64,000 nt of DNA from Halobacteroides halobius DSM 5150 (GCF_000328625.1 NC_019978.1:744001-808000), one strand, 5' to 3'; positions 52,566-62,383 are shown, numbered from the stretch's first letter. The notes: a model not told the origin generated them from the sequence alone. A program made the numbers and translations.

Positions 52566-53474
52566 ATGGAGAATTTACTTACAATTAAAGATTTAAGTTT
52601 AGCTGATATAAAAGAATTACTTATGATTACAGAAAAGTTAAAGCAAGAAAAAGACAGAGAATTATATCTTAAAGGAAAGAGTTTAGGTATGATTTTTGCT
52701 AAGTCATCAACTCGAACTAGAGTATCTTTTGAAACAGGGATCTATCAATTAGGGGGCCAAGGGATTTTTCTAAGTTCTCAGGATATTCAATTAGGGCGTG
52801 GGGAATCAATAGCAGATACTGCTAAAGTATTAAGTCGTTATATAGATGGAGTCATGATTCGTACATTTGATCAACATGAAGTAGAAAAATTAGCTACTGC
52901 TAGTTCTATTCCTATAATTAACGGTTTAACAGATAAATATCATCCGTGTCAAGCTTTAGCAGATTTATTTACTATCAAAGAGAAAAAAGGGAAACTAAAT
53001 GAATTAAAACTAGCTTATGTTGGTGATGGTAATAATATGGCTCATTCTTTGTTATTGGCAGCTACTAAAGTAGGAATGGATATTGCAGTTGCTACTCCTC
53101 AGGACTATGCTCCTCAAAACGAGGTTGTCAAAATTGCTAAAAGATTTGCTCAGCAAAATGGTAGTCAAGTTGAACTATTAACAGATGTTAAGGAGGCAGC
53201 CAAGAGTGCGGACGTAATTTATACAGATGTATGGGCTAGTATGGGAGATGAGGATGAAGCTGAAGAAAGAAAATTAAAATTTGCTGATTATCAGGTTAAC
53301 CAAGAAATTATGGACTTAGCTAATGAAGAAGTTATTTTTATGCATTGTCTTCCGGCTCATCGTGGTGAAGAAGTAACAGCAGATGTAATTGATAGTCGAC
53401 AATCAGTTGTTTTTGATCAGGCTGAAAATAGATTGCATTTGCAAAAAGGAGTAATGGTTAAGCTAATGGCCTAA
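52566..53474 (+). CDS. argF: Ornithine carbamoyltransferase
   Basis: 302 residues. Carbamoyl-phosphate sites SSTRTRVSF and HPCQALADL, and the ornithine loop MHCLPAHRGEEV, identify OTC against aspartate transcarbamoylase. It joins carbamoyl phosphate and ornithine to citrulline in arginine synthesis. I use the ATG at 52566 with AAAGGAGGGG upstream; the frame extends to 52515 but that would cover the promoter. It is a single-gene unit. Confidence 0.96.
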   Translation: MENLLTIKDLSLADIKELLMITEKLKQEKDRELYLKGKSLGMIFAKSSTRTRVSFETGIYQLGGQGIFLSSQDIQLGRGESIADTAKVLSRYIDGVMIRTFDQHEVEKLATASSIPIINGLTDKYHPCQALADLFTIKEKKGKLNELKLAYVGDGNNMAHSLLLAATKVGMDIAVATPQDYAPQNEVVKIAKRFAQQNGSQVELLTDVKEAAKSADVIYTDVWASMGDEDEAEERKLKFADYQVNQEIMDLANEEVIFMHCLPAHRGEEVTADVIDSRQSVVFDQAENRLHLQKGVMVKLMA

Positions 53475-53500
53475 GGACATGAATTTTCATGTCCTTATTT
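53473..53500 (+). terminator. Terminator after argF
   Basis: An 11-bp perfect stem (AAGGACATGAA with TTCATGTCCTT) that begins within the stop codon, followed by ATTT. Confidence 0.75.
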
Positions 53501-53520
53501 CATAGAATCTTATAATTTTC

Positions 53521-53537
53521 TTAATAATTTCTTAATA
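53521..53537 (+). promoter_or_regulatory. Direct repeat, possible PhoP-type box
   Basis: TTAATA-ATTTC-TTAATA repeats with an 11-base period ten bases before a likely -10 (TATACT 53547). PhoP boxes of Bacillus are TTAACA repeats with the same period. A phoP-phoR pair is 1.6 kb downstream. Weak evidence. Confidence 0.3.
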
Positions 53538-53609
53538 ATTAAAGTGTATACTATAAATGTAAAAGTAGAAATAAATCAATTGAGAGTGGTTTAAAGAGGA
53601 GTGATTAGA

Positions 53610-53882
53610 ATGCATGGTATGATGAGAGGTTGGGGTTTTCCAATGCGGGGTTCTTTTGGTGGTGGATTTTTAGGAGGTGAGATGATTATGATGGGAATTT
53701 TCTGGATTGTAATTATCGTTGGAGCATTTTATTTAATTAATAAGTCAAATAATCCTGTTAATAATAGGTCAAGAATAGGTACAACACCAGAAGATGATGC
53801 TTTAAAAATTGCTAGACGACGTTATGCTAAAGGAGAGATAAGTAAGGCAGAATTTGAAGAAATAAAGGAAGAGTTACAATAA
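53610..53882 (+). CDS. SHOCT-domain small membrane protein
   Basis: 90 residues: a Met/Gly-rich start (MHGMMRGWGF), one transmembrane helix at about 30-47, a linker and a C-terminal SHOCT motif (ALKIARRRYAKGEISKAEFEEIK). SHOCT domains are short helical pairs of unclear role, often in Gram-positive envelope proteins. GAGGAG precedes the ATG at 53610. Confidence 0.85.
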   Translation: MHGMMRGWGFPMRGSFGGGFLGGEMIMMGIFWIVIIVGAFYLINKSNNPVNNRSRIGTTPEDDALKIARRRYAKGEISKAEFEEIKEELQ

Positions 53883-53888
53883 TAGATT

Positions 53889-53925
53889 AAGAAGAGGTGG
53901 ATCAATCTACCTCTTCTTTTATTTT
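53889..53925 (+). terminator. Terminator after the SHOCT gene
   Basis: A 14-bp stem with one mismatch (AAGAAGAGGT-GGAT with ATC-TACCTCTTCTT), then TTTATTTTTTT. Confidence 0.88.
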
Positions 53926-54024
53926 TTTGGTCTTTAAAATATTATATGACTTATTAAAGAATATACTCTAGCAAAATGAGGATAAAATAATAGTAAAACT
54001 ACTTAATTATCTGGAGGTAATATT

Positions 54025-54312
54025 ATGCAAGAAGAAATAGTTAATTATTTAAAAGATAGAATAGATTACCAACAAGTGATAGGTGAGCCTTATCAAATCG
54101 AAGGAGTAACTTTAGTTCCTATTTTAGATATTTTAGTGGGGGGAGGAGGTAGTAATGATGCTAGTGGAGGGGGAGGAGTTTTAACTCCGGTTGCAATTAT
54201 TATTATTAGACCTGAAGGGGAGGTATCTTTCTTACCTTTAGAGAAAGATTATCCCAAAGAGGAGATTACAGAGAAGTTTCCAGAAGTATTAGAGAAGGTT
54301 AAAAATAATTAA
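54025..54312 (+). CDS. GerW/YtfJ-like sporulation protein
   Basis: 95 residues. IGEPYQIEGVTLVPILDILVG, then a Gly-rich loop (GGGGSNDASGGGG) and LTPVAIIIIRPEG follow the pattern of the GerW (YtfJ) family, needed for normal germination in Bacillus. The sequence is short compared with B. subtilis YtfJ. TGGAGG precedes the ATG. It lies 11 bases before pgeF, so they may be co-transcribed. Confidence 0.8.
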   Translation: MQEEIVNYLKDRIDYQQVIGEPYQIEGVTLVPILDILVGGGGSNDASGGGGVLTPVAIIIIRPEGEVSFLPLEKDYPKEEITEKFPEVLEKVKNN

Positions 54313-54323
54313 TATCTAGCGAG

Positions 54324-55145
54324 GTGATTAAAATTTTTAAGTTAAAGGAAACAAACGGTATCAAATATTATATTATTGAAGAGTTTGCTAAAACAGGTTT
54401 AGTAGAACATGCTTTTAGTACTAGAGTAGGTGGGGTAAGTCAAGATGAGTATACTAGTTTGAATTTGGGTTTACATGTGGCTGATGATAAGGAAGCTGTA
54501 ATTGAAAATAGAAAGCAAATTTGTAATTTATTAAATAGTGATCATCAACAGTTAGTGGCAGGAAAGCAATTACATAATGATCGAATTGAAATTATTAGTA
54601 AGGAAGACCAAGGAAAAGGGGCACTAAATTATGACTCTGCTTTAGATAATACTGATGCGTTGTTAACTAATCAGAAAGGGGTTTTATTAACTTCATACTA
54701 TGCTGATTGTACACCTATCTTTTTATTAGATCCAGTTTTAGAGATTGTTGGTCTAGTGCATGCTGGTTGGAAAGGAACAGTTAAAAAGATTACTCAACAG
54801 ACAGTTTTAAAGATGAAGGAAGTTTATGGAAGCAAAGTGAATAATCTATTAGTAGCGATTGGCCCTAGTATTGGTAAGTGCTGTTATAAAGTTGATGAGC
54901 ATGTGCTTAATCATTTACAAGAGCAATTTGATGACTGGAAAGTTTTAGTTAAACAAATAAATGCTAAAGAATGGTGGCTAGACTTAAGTTTAGCTAATCG
55001 AGTTCAATTAGAGGAGTTAGGAGTTAACCCCAAGAATATTATAGATAGTGATTTATGTACTGCTTGTAATTCGGATTTGTTTTATTCTTATCGTAGAGAT
55101 AATGGAGAGACTGGTAGAATGGCTAGTTTAATAAAATTAAAGTAA
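54324..55145 (+). CDS. pgeF: Peptidoglycan-editing factor / purine nucleoside phosphorylase-like (PgeF, YlmD family)
   Basis: 273 residues of the former DUF152 family. The metal site appears as GLVHAGWKGT with a later SDLCTACNSDLFYSYRRD. YADCTPIFLLD is also typical. Family members process purine nucleosides or remove wrongly placed residues from cell-wall precursors. The start is GTG (54324), overlapping a GAGGTG ribosome site context. It is followed 13 bases later by phoP. Confidence 0.9.
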   Translation: MIKIFKLKETNGIKYYIIEEFAKTGLVEHAFSTRVGGVSQDEYTSLNLGLHVADDKEAVIENRKQICNLLNSDHQQLVAGKQLHNDRIEIISKEDQGKGALNYDSALDNTDALLTNQKGVLLTSYYADCTPIFLLDPVLEIVGLVHAGWKGTVKKITQQTVLKMKEVYGSKVNNLLVAIGPSIGKCCYKVDEHVLNHLQEQFDDWKVLVKQINAKEWWLDLSLANRVQLEELGVNPKNIIDSDLCTACNSDLFYSYRRDNGETGRMASLIKLK

Positions 55146-55158
55146 TGGGGGATTAGTG

Positions 55159-55857
55159 ATGGCTGAAAAAATTTTGGTAGTGGATGATGAAGAAAATATA
55201 GTCCAATTAATTAACTTTAATCTTAAGCAGGAAGGTTATGAGGTAATTCCTGCTTATGATGGCCAGCAAGCTTTAGAGAAGATAAAGAAAAAGAATCCAG
55301 ATTTAATGGTCTTGGATTTAATGTTACCTAAAGTAGATGGTTTTGATATTTGCCGTCAAGTTAGAGAAGATAAGGACATTAAAAATTTGCCAATTATTAT
55401 TTTATCTGCTAAGGAAGAAGAAGTAGATAAAATATTGGGATTAGAGTTAGGAGCAGATGATTATGTAACTAAACCTTTTAGCCCCAGAGAACTAATTGCT
55501 AGAGTAAAAGCTGTTTTGCGGCGAGTAGATTCGAATATAGATAAAAAAGAAAAAGATGTAATTGAGATTAAGGATGTTAAAATAAATTTAAATAAATATC
55601 GGGTTGAGGTAGCTGAAAATGAAATCAATTTAACCCCTAAGGAGTTTAAATTATTAAGTATTTTAATGAGTAATCTTGATCAAGTTTTTTCTAGGGCATA
55701 TTTATTAAAGAAAATATGGGGTTATGATTATCAAGGAGATACTAGAACTGTAGATGTTCATATTAGAAGATTGCGTAAAAAGATAGAGGAATATAGTGAA
55801 CTAGATTATATTATAACTGTTAGAGGAGTAGGTTATAAATTTAAAGATTTTAAGTAG
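55159..55857 (+). CDS. phoP: PhoP/PhoB-family response regulator
   Basis: 232 residues. Receiver domain with DDEE (acidic pocket), phosphorylated Asp in LMVLDLMLPKVDG, and KPFSPREL; the C-terminal OmpR-type winged helix has LTPKEFKLLSIL and TRTVDVHIRRLRKKIE. It is the partner of the histidine kinase 11 bases downstream. I use the ATG at 55159, since the in-frame GTG just before it is closer to the GGGG site. Phosphate control is inferred from family resemblance. Confidence 0.92.
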   Translation: MAEKILVVDDEENIVQLINFNLKQEGYEVIPAYDGQQALEKIKKKNPDLMVLDLMLPKVDGFDICRQVREDKDIKNLPIIILSAKEEEVDKILGLELGADDYVTKPFSPRELIARVKAVLRRVDSNIDKKEKDVIEIKDVKINLNKYRVEVAENEINLTPKEFKLLSILMSNLDQVFSRAYLLKKIWGYDYQGDTRTVDVHIRRLRKKIEEYSELDYIITVRGVGYKFKDFK

Positions 55858-55867
55858 GGAGAGAATT

Positions 55868-57628
55868 ATGTTACATAAATTAAAGAGTATTAGATGGAAG
55901 ATTATATCCTTGTACTTGATGTTATTAATTATAACTTTAGTTTTTTCAGGGTATTTATTGCAGGATTCTTTAAAAAATTATTTTTCTCATTGGTTAGATA
56001 GACAGTTAGTTGGAGAAATGAAGTTACTAGTTGGAATTATTAAACCATTAGTCAAAGCAGAAAATAGACCAGTTTTAGATAAAATGATTAATAAATATGG
56101 TAAACAGTTAGAAACCAGAATAACAATAGTTGATGATAGTGGTAAAGTCTTAGCAGACTCTAGAGAAGATCCAACTGAAATGGATAATCATTTATATCGT
56201 CCTGAGATTCAGGAAGCTTTGCGTCGTAGGGGGATTGGGAAAGAGATAAGACATAGTGCAACTTTAGATATTGATATGAGGTATGTTGCTTTACCTATTG
56301 AAAGTAACAAACAAGTGCTAGGGATTATTAGATTTGCTATCAGTTTAGATAAATTAAACCGGTTTTATTATGGAATTTGGAAAGTATTATTGCAAACAGG
56401 AGTAATTGCTTTTATAATTTCTATTATTCTTTCTTTTAAGTTTTCTAGCCAAATTACTAATCCGATTGGTGAAATGACTTCTGCGGTGCAAAGAATAGCT
56501 AACGGCTTTTTAGATCAAAAGTTAGTGATTAGAACTGAAGATGAGATTGGGAGATTGGCCCAAATGTTTAATCATATGGTCAAGAAATTAAAGAATAAAA
56601 TGCAACAAATTTCTAGTGAAAAGAGTAAAGTAGAAGCAATTGTGACTAGTATTGGAGATGGGATTATTGCTACTAATGAGCACGGAGAAATTATTTTAAT
56701 TAATTTAACCATAGAAGAATTATTTGCAGTTAAAGAAGAAGAAATGTTAGGTAAATCAGTAATTCAGATGACTAGAAGTTATAAGTTAGATGAGTTAATA
56801 AATAAAGCGTTAATAAAGGGAGAATCTTTAACTGAAGAAATAGAACTTTTATTACCAGAAGAAAGAATTTTCAGGGTGCGCTTGGCCCTTATTGAAAGAG
56901 AAGAACAAGCAGCAGGAGTAGTAGTGAGCTTAAGAGACATAACTGATATAAAACAATTAGAACAAATGAGAAAAGATTTTGTTAGTAATGTTTCTCATGA
57001 ACTAAAAACACCTCTTACTTCGATTAAAGGTTATGTAGAGACTTTAATGGAAAGTGAATTAGAAAGTGGAACCTATAATTCTTTTTTAAAGGTAATTAAT
57101 GATGAAGCTGAACGTCTTGAACACTTAATTAATGACATACTAGACTTATCTAAGATAGAATCAAGCGATAGTTTATTAAAAGAAAATGTAGATATGGTAG
57201 AAGTGGTCAATGGTATTATCCCTGTGGTAGAACCTAAGGCACAAAGAAAAAATATTATTTTAAACTTGGATGTCCCAGCTAAATTGCCGATAATAAAAGG
57301 AAATAAAGATCAGCTCTCTAGATTAATGATCAATTTAGTTGATAATGCCATTAAATATACTCCTTCTGGAGGAAAAGTAGAGGTTAGAAGCTATTCTGAA
57401 GATAATAATATAGTAATAGAAGTTGAGGATAATGGGATAGGAATTCCTCAAGAAGATATTTCTCGTATTTTTGAACGTTTTTATCGAGTTAATAAGGCTA
57501 GAAGTCGTAAGTTGGGAGGTACTGGACTAGGATTATCAATTGTAAAACATATTGTAGAACAACATCAAGGTATAATTGAAGTAGAGAGCGAACTAGAGAA
57601 AGGTACTAAATTTATCGTTAGATTATAG
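55868..57628 (+). CDS. phoR: PhoR-family sensor histidine kinase
   Basis: 586 residues: two transmembrane helices (about 13-30 and 170-190) flanking an extracytoplasmic PAS-like domain, then HAMP, PAS (about 255-360), the phosphoacceptor helix FVSNVSHELKTPLTS, and the ATPase domain with NLVDNAIKYTP (N box), DNGIGIP and GTGLGLSI. This is the full WalK/PhoR-like layout. It should phosphorylate the preceding regulator in response to phosphate or envelope state. The 215 bases after it (57629-57843) hold no gene and no clear terminator. Confidence 0.92.
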   Translation: MLHKLKSIRWKIISLYLMLLIITLVFSGYLLQDSLKNYFSHWLDRQLVGEMKLLVGIIKPLVKAENRPVLDKMINKYGKQLETRITIVDDSGKVLADSREDPTEMDNHLYRPEIQEALRRRGIGKEIRHSATLDIDMRYVALPIESNKQVLGIIRFAISLDKLNRFYYGIWKVLLQTGVIAFIISIILSFKFSSQITNPIGEMTSAVQRIANGFLDQKLVIRTEDEIGRLAQMFNHMVKKLKNKMQQISSEKSKVEAIVTSIGDGIIATNEHGEIILINLTIEELFAVKEEEMLGKSVIQMTRSYKLDELINKALIKGESLTEEIELLLPEERIFRVRLALIEREEQAAGVVVSLRDITDIKQLEQMRKDFVSNVSHELKTPLTSIKGYVETLMESELESGTYNSFLKVINDEAERLEHLINDILDLSKIESSDSLLKENVDMVEVVNGIIPVVEPKAQRKNIILNLDVPAKLPIIKGNKDQLSRLMINLVDNAIKYTPSGGKVEVRSYSEDNNIVIEVEDNGIGIPQEDISRIFERFYRVNKARSRKLGGTGLGLSIVKHIVEQHQGIIEVESELEKGTKFIVRL

Positions 57629-57843
57629 ATAAATATTGGAAATGATTTATCTATTTTTGCAAATATAATAATATGGTTCTAAATTTAATCATTAATAGTT
57701 ATTAATTTAAAGGAGTTTTAAATAATTATTAAGAAATAAATCAGTAGTATAGGTTATATTTTAGAGTAAATAATAATAATTTTATCTAGAGAACTGATAA
57801 TAATATGAAAGATTAGGGTATTTATAAGGAGGAGAAGAAGCTG

Positions 57844-59607
57844 GTGAAAGTATTTAAAAAATTATGGCCATATATCAGTCGGTACCATTATTTGTTTTAT
57901 GGTGGCATACTATTTGTTATTTTAAATGTTGGAGTATCAATGGTGCCAGGCTATATTAATAGGAAAATTATTGATGATGTGATCACTAATGGTCAGGTTG
58001 AGTTATTAACAAGGTTATTAATAGCTTATATGGGAGTTACTATTTTACGTTCTTTATTTATTGCGATCCAAAGATATTGTATTGAAGGTCTTTCGCAAAA
58101 GACCCTAAGGGATTTAAAACAGTCGGTTTATGATCATTTACAGAAGATGTCTTTTGATTTTTTTAATAAAAATAAGACTGGGGAATTAATGTCTAGGATG
58201 ACAGGTGATATGGAGGCAATTAGAGTTGTTATTGCTGAAGGTATAATTCAATTAGTTAGATGTATTTTCTATATTTTATTTGTAGGCTTTGTTTTAATAA
58301 GAGAGAATATTCAGTTGACTTTAATCTCTTTAGCAGTAAGCCCTTTTATTGCTTTTTTCGCTTATAGGCTTTCTGAAAGAATCAAACCTGTTTTTAGTAA
58401 GATTAGAGAGCAATTTTCTGATTTGAATTCTACTGTACAAGAGAATATATCAGGAATTAGAATAGTTAAGGCTTTTCACCAGCAAGGCTATGAGATGGAA
58501 AAGTTTGATGAAGAAAATAATGAGTACTTTATAAAAAATTATAAGGCAGCTAAAGTTTGGGCCAAATATTTCCCAATAATTGAATTCTTAGGTGGAGTTA
58601 GCACAGTATTTTTATTATATTTTGGTGGTAGATTAGTAATTCAAGGAGAGATAACAATAGGAGTTTGGATGCAGTTTAATAGTTATCTGTGGATGTTGAT
58701 TATGCCTATGAGAATGTTAGGTCATATAGTAAATATGATAAGTAGAGCTATTGCTTCTGGGGAAAGGATATTTAAGATCTTAGAAACAGAGACGGAAATA
58801 AAAAATAAAGAAAATCCAGTTTATGCTAATAGAGCTAAAGGAGAAGTAGAGTTTAAAAATGTCTCTTTAAAATATGATGATCAATATATACTAAAGGATA
58901 TAAACCTTCATGCTAAACCAGGTAATACAGTAGCAATAATGGGAGCAACGGGCAGTGGTAAAACATCTTTAATTAACTTGATTGCTCGTTATTATGATGC
59001 TACTGAAGGTGAAATTTATATTGATGGTATAGATGTTAAAGACTTTGATCTAAAAAGTTTAAGAAAACAGGTCAGTATAGTAATGCAGGATGTCTTTTTA
59101 TTTTCTGAAACATTAAGAAAGAATATTGCTTATGGTAGTCCGGAAGCTTCATTAGATGAAATAGAAGAAGCAGTAGAGATTGCAGGGGCCAAAGGTTTTA
59201 TTAAAGAAATGGATGAGGGATATAAAACTGTTGTAGGAGAGAGAGGTATGGGGCTATCAGGTGGACAAAAACAGCGTATATCTTTAGCACGAGCTATATT
59301 GGAAGCGGCTCCAATCTTAATACTAGATGATGCTACTTCAGCAGTAGATATGGAGACAGAATATAAGATTCAAAAAGCACTAGAAGAAATGGAAGATAAG
59401 ACTACATTGTTTATTATTGCTCATAGAATTTCATCAGTTAGAAATGCCGATGAGATTATCATCCTAAAAAATGGTGAAATAGCAGAAAGAGGAAGCCATA
59501 AAGAGCTTCTGAAATTAAAGGGTGAGTATTATAAGATCTTCAAGGAACAATATAAAGAATTAATTGATGATGATGGATATTTTAAAGGAGAATTGGAGGT
59601 TTCATAA
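57844..59607 (+). CDS. ABC exporter half-transporter, subunit with degenerate ATP site
   Basis: 587 residues: six transmembrane helices, then an ATP-binding domain with GATGSGKTS, LSGGQKQR and a Walker B reading ILILDDATSAVD. The catalytic Glu after Walker B is Asp. In heterodimeric exporters (BmrC/BmrD, TM287/288, LmrC/LmrD) one subunit carries this change and the other keeps Glu, as here. It exports drugs or lipids. Start GTG with AAGGAGGAG upstream. The stop overlaps the next start (TAATG). Confidence 0.93.
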   Translation: MKVFKKLWPYISRYHYLFYGGILFVILNVGVSMVPGYINRKIIDDVITNGQVELLTRLLIAYMGVTILRSLFIAIQRYCIEGLSQKTLRDLKQSVYDHLQKMSFDFFNKNKTGELMSRMTGDMEAIRVVIAEGIIQLVRCIFYILFVGFVLIRENIQLTLISLAVSPFIAFFAYRLSERIKPVFSKIREQFSDLNSTVQENISGIRIVKAFHQQGYEMEKFDEENNEYFIKNYKAAKVWAKYFPIIEFLGGVSTVFLLYFGGRLVIQGEITIGVWMQFNSYLWMLIMPMRMLGHIVNMISRAIASGERIFKILETETEIKNKENPVYANRAKGEVEFKNVSLKYDDQYILKDINLHAKPGNTVAIMGATGSGKTSLINLIARYYDATEGEIYIDGIDVKDFDLKSLRKQVSIVMQDVFLFSETLRKNIAYGSPEASLDEIEEAVEIAGAKGFIKEMDEGYKTVVGERGMGLSGGQKQRISLARAILEAAPILILDDATSAVDMETEYKIQKALEEMEDKTTLFIIAHRISSVRNADEIIILKNGEIAERGSHKELLKLKGEYYKIFKEQYKELIDDDGYFKGELEVS

Positions 59608-61382
59608 TGGCTAAAAATAGATATTTTGAAGATGAGAAATTAGAATCATTTAATCCACATCATATTAGGCGACTTCTAAAATATTTAAAGCCCTATAAAT
59701 TTAAAGTTTTAATGGCAATTATACTTATGGCAATAGCAGCATTTGCTAATTTAACGGGTCCTTATTTAACTAAAGTAGCAATTGATAGATATATAGGCAG
59801 TGGTGATTTAGAGGGGTTACTATGGATTAGTTTAGGTTATATTGCTTTGTTAATGATAAGTGCTATTTGTGTAAGGTATAGAGTATTGCTAATGAGTAAA
59901 ACCGGGCATAAAGTTATTAAGAATATTAGAAAAGAAGTTTTTGAACATATTCAAAAGTTATCTTTTAGTTATTTTGATTCCAAGCCAGCAGGTAAGATTA
60001 TTGTTCGGGTTATGAATAATGTAAACTCACTAAAGAATGTATTAGAGAATGGATTGATTAACGTTATAACAGATCTTTTTAGATTTGTAGCTATACTTAT
60101 TATAATGTTTAATCTTCATTTTAAGTTAACAATGATGGCGTTAGGGGTAATGCCTTTATTAATATTAACTGTTTTTTTAATGAAGAAAAAGATTAGACTT
60201 GGTTGGCGGAAGGTTCAGAAAAAGAATTCCAATTTAAATGCCTATATTCACGAAAGTATTACTGGCATGGAACTTACTCAAGCTTTCATTAGAGAAGATA
60301 GAAATAGTAATATAATGACAGATTTACTTGATGATAGTCGTAAATCTTGGATGCATGCAGTTATGTTATCTCATAGTGTATTTCCAATTGTGCTGATTAT
60401 TAATGCAATTAGTATAATTTTGATGTATGTAGTAGGTATGAACTATTTAACGCAAGGTATAATTACAATTGGTACTTTAATTGCATTACTCCAGTATGTT
60501 TGGAGATTATGGCAACCAATTATTAACTTAAGCAACTTCTATAATCAACTTTTAATTGCAGGTTCTGCAGCGGAAAGGATATTTGATGTACTTGATACAG
60601 AAGTAGATATTGTAGATGCACCACAGGCTGTTCCGTTTCCTAAGATTGATGGGAAAATAGAGTTTAAAGATGTTACCTTTAGTTATGAAGAAGATATAAA
60701 GATACTAAAGGATATGAGCTTTAAGGTTGATCCAGGAGAGACAATAGCTTTTGTTGGTGAGACAGGTGCTGGGAAAAGTACTATCATTAATCTATTAACT
60801 AGGTTTTATGAGATAGATAACGGTAGTATTTTAATAGATGGCATTGATATTCAGGGTGTAACCCTTAAGTCTCTTAGAGAACAGATTGGTATAATGATGC
60901 AAGACACTTTTATTTTTTCTGGTTCAATTATGGAGAATATAAAATATGGTAACCTTGATGCTTCTAAAGAAGAAGTGATAGAGGCAGCAAAGACAGTTTA
61001 TGCTCATGATTTTATAACTGAGCTAGAAGATGCTTATCAAACTGAAGTTAATGAACGAGGTTCAAGGTTGTCAGTAGGCCAACGACAGCTAATTTCTTTT
61101 GCACGAACTATCTTGTCAAACCCTAGTATTTTAATTCTAGATGAAGCAACCTCAAGCATTGATACTCAAACAGAGATTCTTATTCAAAAGGCTACTGAAG
61201 CTGTTTTGGAAGGTAGAACCTCTTTTGTAATTGCTCATAGGTTATCAACAATTAGAAATGCAGACCGAATTATGGTTATTGAGGATGGTGAGATTATTGA
61301 AACTGGCAATCATGAGCAGTTAATGGAGAGTAAAGGGGCCTATTATGAATTATATAAGGCCCAGTATAGTCGGGTCATTTAA
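59607..61382 (+). CDS. ABC exporter half-transporter, catalytic subunit
   Basis: 591 residues with six transmembrane helices and an ATPase domain: GETGAGKST, Q-loop IMMQDTFIFSG, Walker B LILDEATSSID with the normal Glu, and H-loop VIAHRLST. Its signature motif is LSVGQRQ, not LSGGQ, the usual partner change in asymmetric exporters. It forms one complex with the overlapping upstream gene product. GGAGG precedes the ATG. Confidence 0.94.
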   Translation: MAKNRYFEDEKLESFNPHHIRRLLKYLKPYKFKVLMAIILMAIAAFANLTGPYLTKVAIDRYIGSGDLEGLLWISLGYIALLMISAICVRYRVLLMSKTGHKVIKNIRKEVFEHIQKLSFSYFDSKPAGKIIVRVMNNVNSLKNVLENGLINVITDLFRFVAILIIMFNLHFKLTMMALGVMPLLILTVFLMKKKIRLGWRKVQKKNSNLNAYIHESITGMELTQAFIREDRNSNIMTDLLDDSRKSWMHAVMLSHSVFPIVLIINAISIILMYVVGMNYLTQGIITIGTLIALLQYVWRLWQPIINLSNFYNQLLIAGSAAERIFDVLDTEVDIVDAPQAVPFPKIDGKIEFKDVTFSYEEDIKILKDMSFKVDPGETIAFVGETGAGKSTIINLLTRFYEIDNGSILIDGIDIQGVTLKSLREQIGIMMQDTFIFSGSIMENIKYGNLDASKEEVIEAAKTVYAHDFITELEDAYQTEVNERGSRLSVGQRQLISFARTILSNPSILILDEATSSIDTQTEILIQKATEAVLEGRTSFVIAHRLSTIRNADRIMVIEDGEIIETGNHEQLMESKGAYYELYKAQYSRVI

Positions 61383-61469
61383 TAAAAAATTAACATTAAA
61401 TCAGTTAAAACAGAAGAATAAGTCACTCTTTAATAAAAAAATAATATTTTAATCTAAAGGAGGCTAACA

Positions 61470-62213
61470 GTGAAATTACCAGTTGCAGTTCAATTGTATA
61501 CTTTGCGTGATGAGACTGAAAAAGATTTTATTGGTGTTTTAGAAGAGATAGCCCAAATGGGTTATCAAGGTGTAGAATTTGCCGGTTATGGGGGATTAAC
61601 AGCAGAAGAATTAAAACTTCATCTTGATCGACTAGGATTAAAATCTGTTGGTAGTCATGTAGGAATTGAAGAATTAACAAATAATTTAGAAGAAGTTATT
61701 ACTTTTAATCAAAAGCTAGGAACAGATTATCTTGTATGTCCTTGGGCTGAATATGAAGAGCGAACCGATTATATAAATATGGCTCAGCAATTAACTGAAA
61801 TTGGAAAAAAATGTAGAGCAGAAGGGCTTCAATTATGTTATCATAATCATGATCATGAATTTGAAGAATTTAATGGAGAATATGGCCTTGATTTAATTTA
61901 TGAAGAGACTAATTCAAGGTTAGTGCAAGCTGAATTGGATACATTTTGGATAAAGTATGCAGGTTTAGATGTAGTGTCTTATATAAAAAAATACTCTAAT
62001 AGATGTCCTTTAATTCATCTAAAAGATATGGAAGCAGAAAGTAAAGATTATTTGGAAATAGGAAATGGAATAATGAAGATAGATCAGATTATTTTAACAG
62101 CAAAAGAAGCAGGAGCTAAATGGTTGATTGTTGAACAAGACGAATGTAAAGGATCTGCTATTGAAAGTGTTAAAACAAGTTTTGAAAATTTAAAGAGACT
62201 AGATTTGGCTTAA
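61470..62213 (+). CDS. Sugar phosphate isomerase/epimerase-like TIM barrel
   Basis: 247 residues of the AP-endonuclease-2 fold (IolE/IolI/xylose-isomerase-like). N-terminal VAVQLYTLRDE and YQGVEFAGYGG, then metal residues in CYHNHDHEFE (His/Asp), AELDTFWI (Glu/Asp), LIHLKDM (His) and IVEQDE (Glu). It probably isomerises a keto sugar or inosose. GTG start with AAAGGAGG upstream. No pathway partner adjoins; the next features are insertion-sequence remnants that may have removed some. Confidence 0.85.
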   Translation: MKLPVAVQLYTLRDETEKDFIGVLEEIAQMGYQGVEFAGYGGLTAEELKLHLDRLGLKSVGSHVGIEELTNNLEEVITFNQKLGTDYLVCPWAEYEERTDYINMAQQLTEIGKKCRAEGLQLCYHNHDHEFEEFNGEYGLDLIYEETNSRLVQAELDTFWIKYAGLDVVSYIKKYSNRCPLIHLKDMEAESKDYLEIGNGIMKIDQIILTAKEAGAKWLIVEQDECKGSAIESVKTSFENLKRLDLA

Positions 62214-62217
62214 CATT

Positions 62218-62275
62218 GATAGCGTAAAAAAAGTATAGGTAAATTTATCCAAAAAATTAGAAAAGAGCCACTCCT
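62218..62275 (+). mobile_element. Orphan end of an ISLre2-type element
   Basis: These 58 bases equal the reverse complement of the right end of the intact element (31522-31579) with one difference (A at 62241), beginning with the same GATAGC terminus. No transposase follows. It is a solo remnant five bases after the upstream gene stop. Confidence 0.93.
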
Positions 62276-62383
62276 ATAATGTTTCACAGCCCATGAAGTA
62301 AATTTGACAATGATTTTCATAGTCTTCTTTTTGACAATGTCGTTTTCTTCCTTCAAAATATAACCAGAAGGAGGAAGATATTA

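Noticed and set aside
62310-62324. Fur-like ATGATTTTCAT near the IS3 orfA fragment
   Set aside because: Only 4-bp arms around TTT and located within insertion-sequence end DNA; there is no iron gene downstream.
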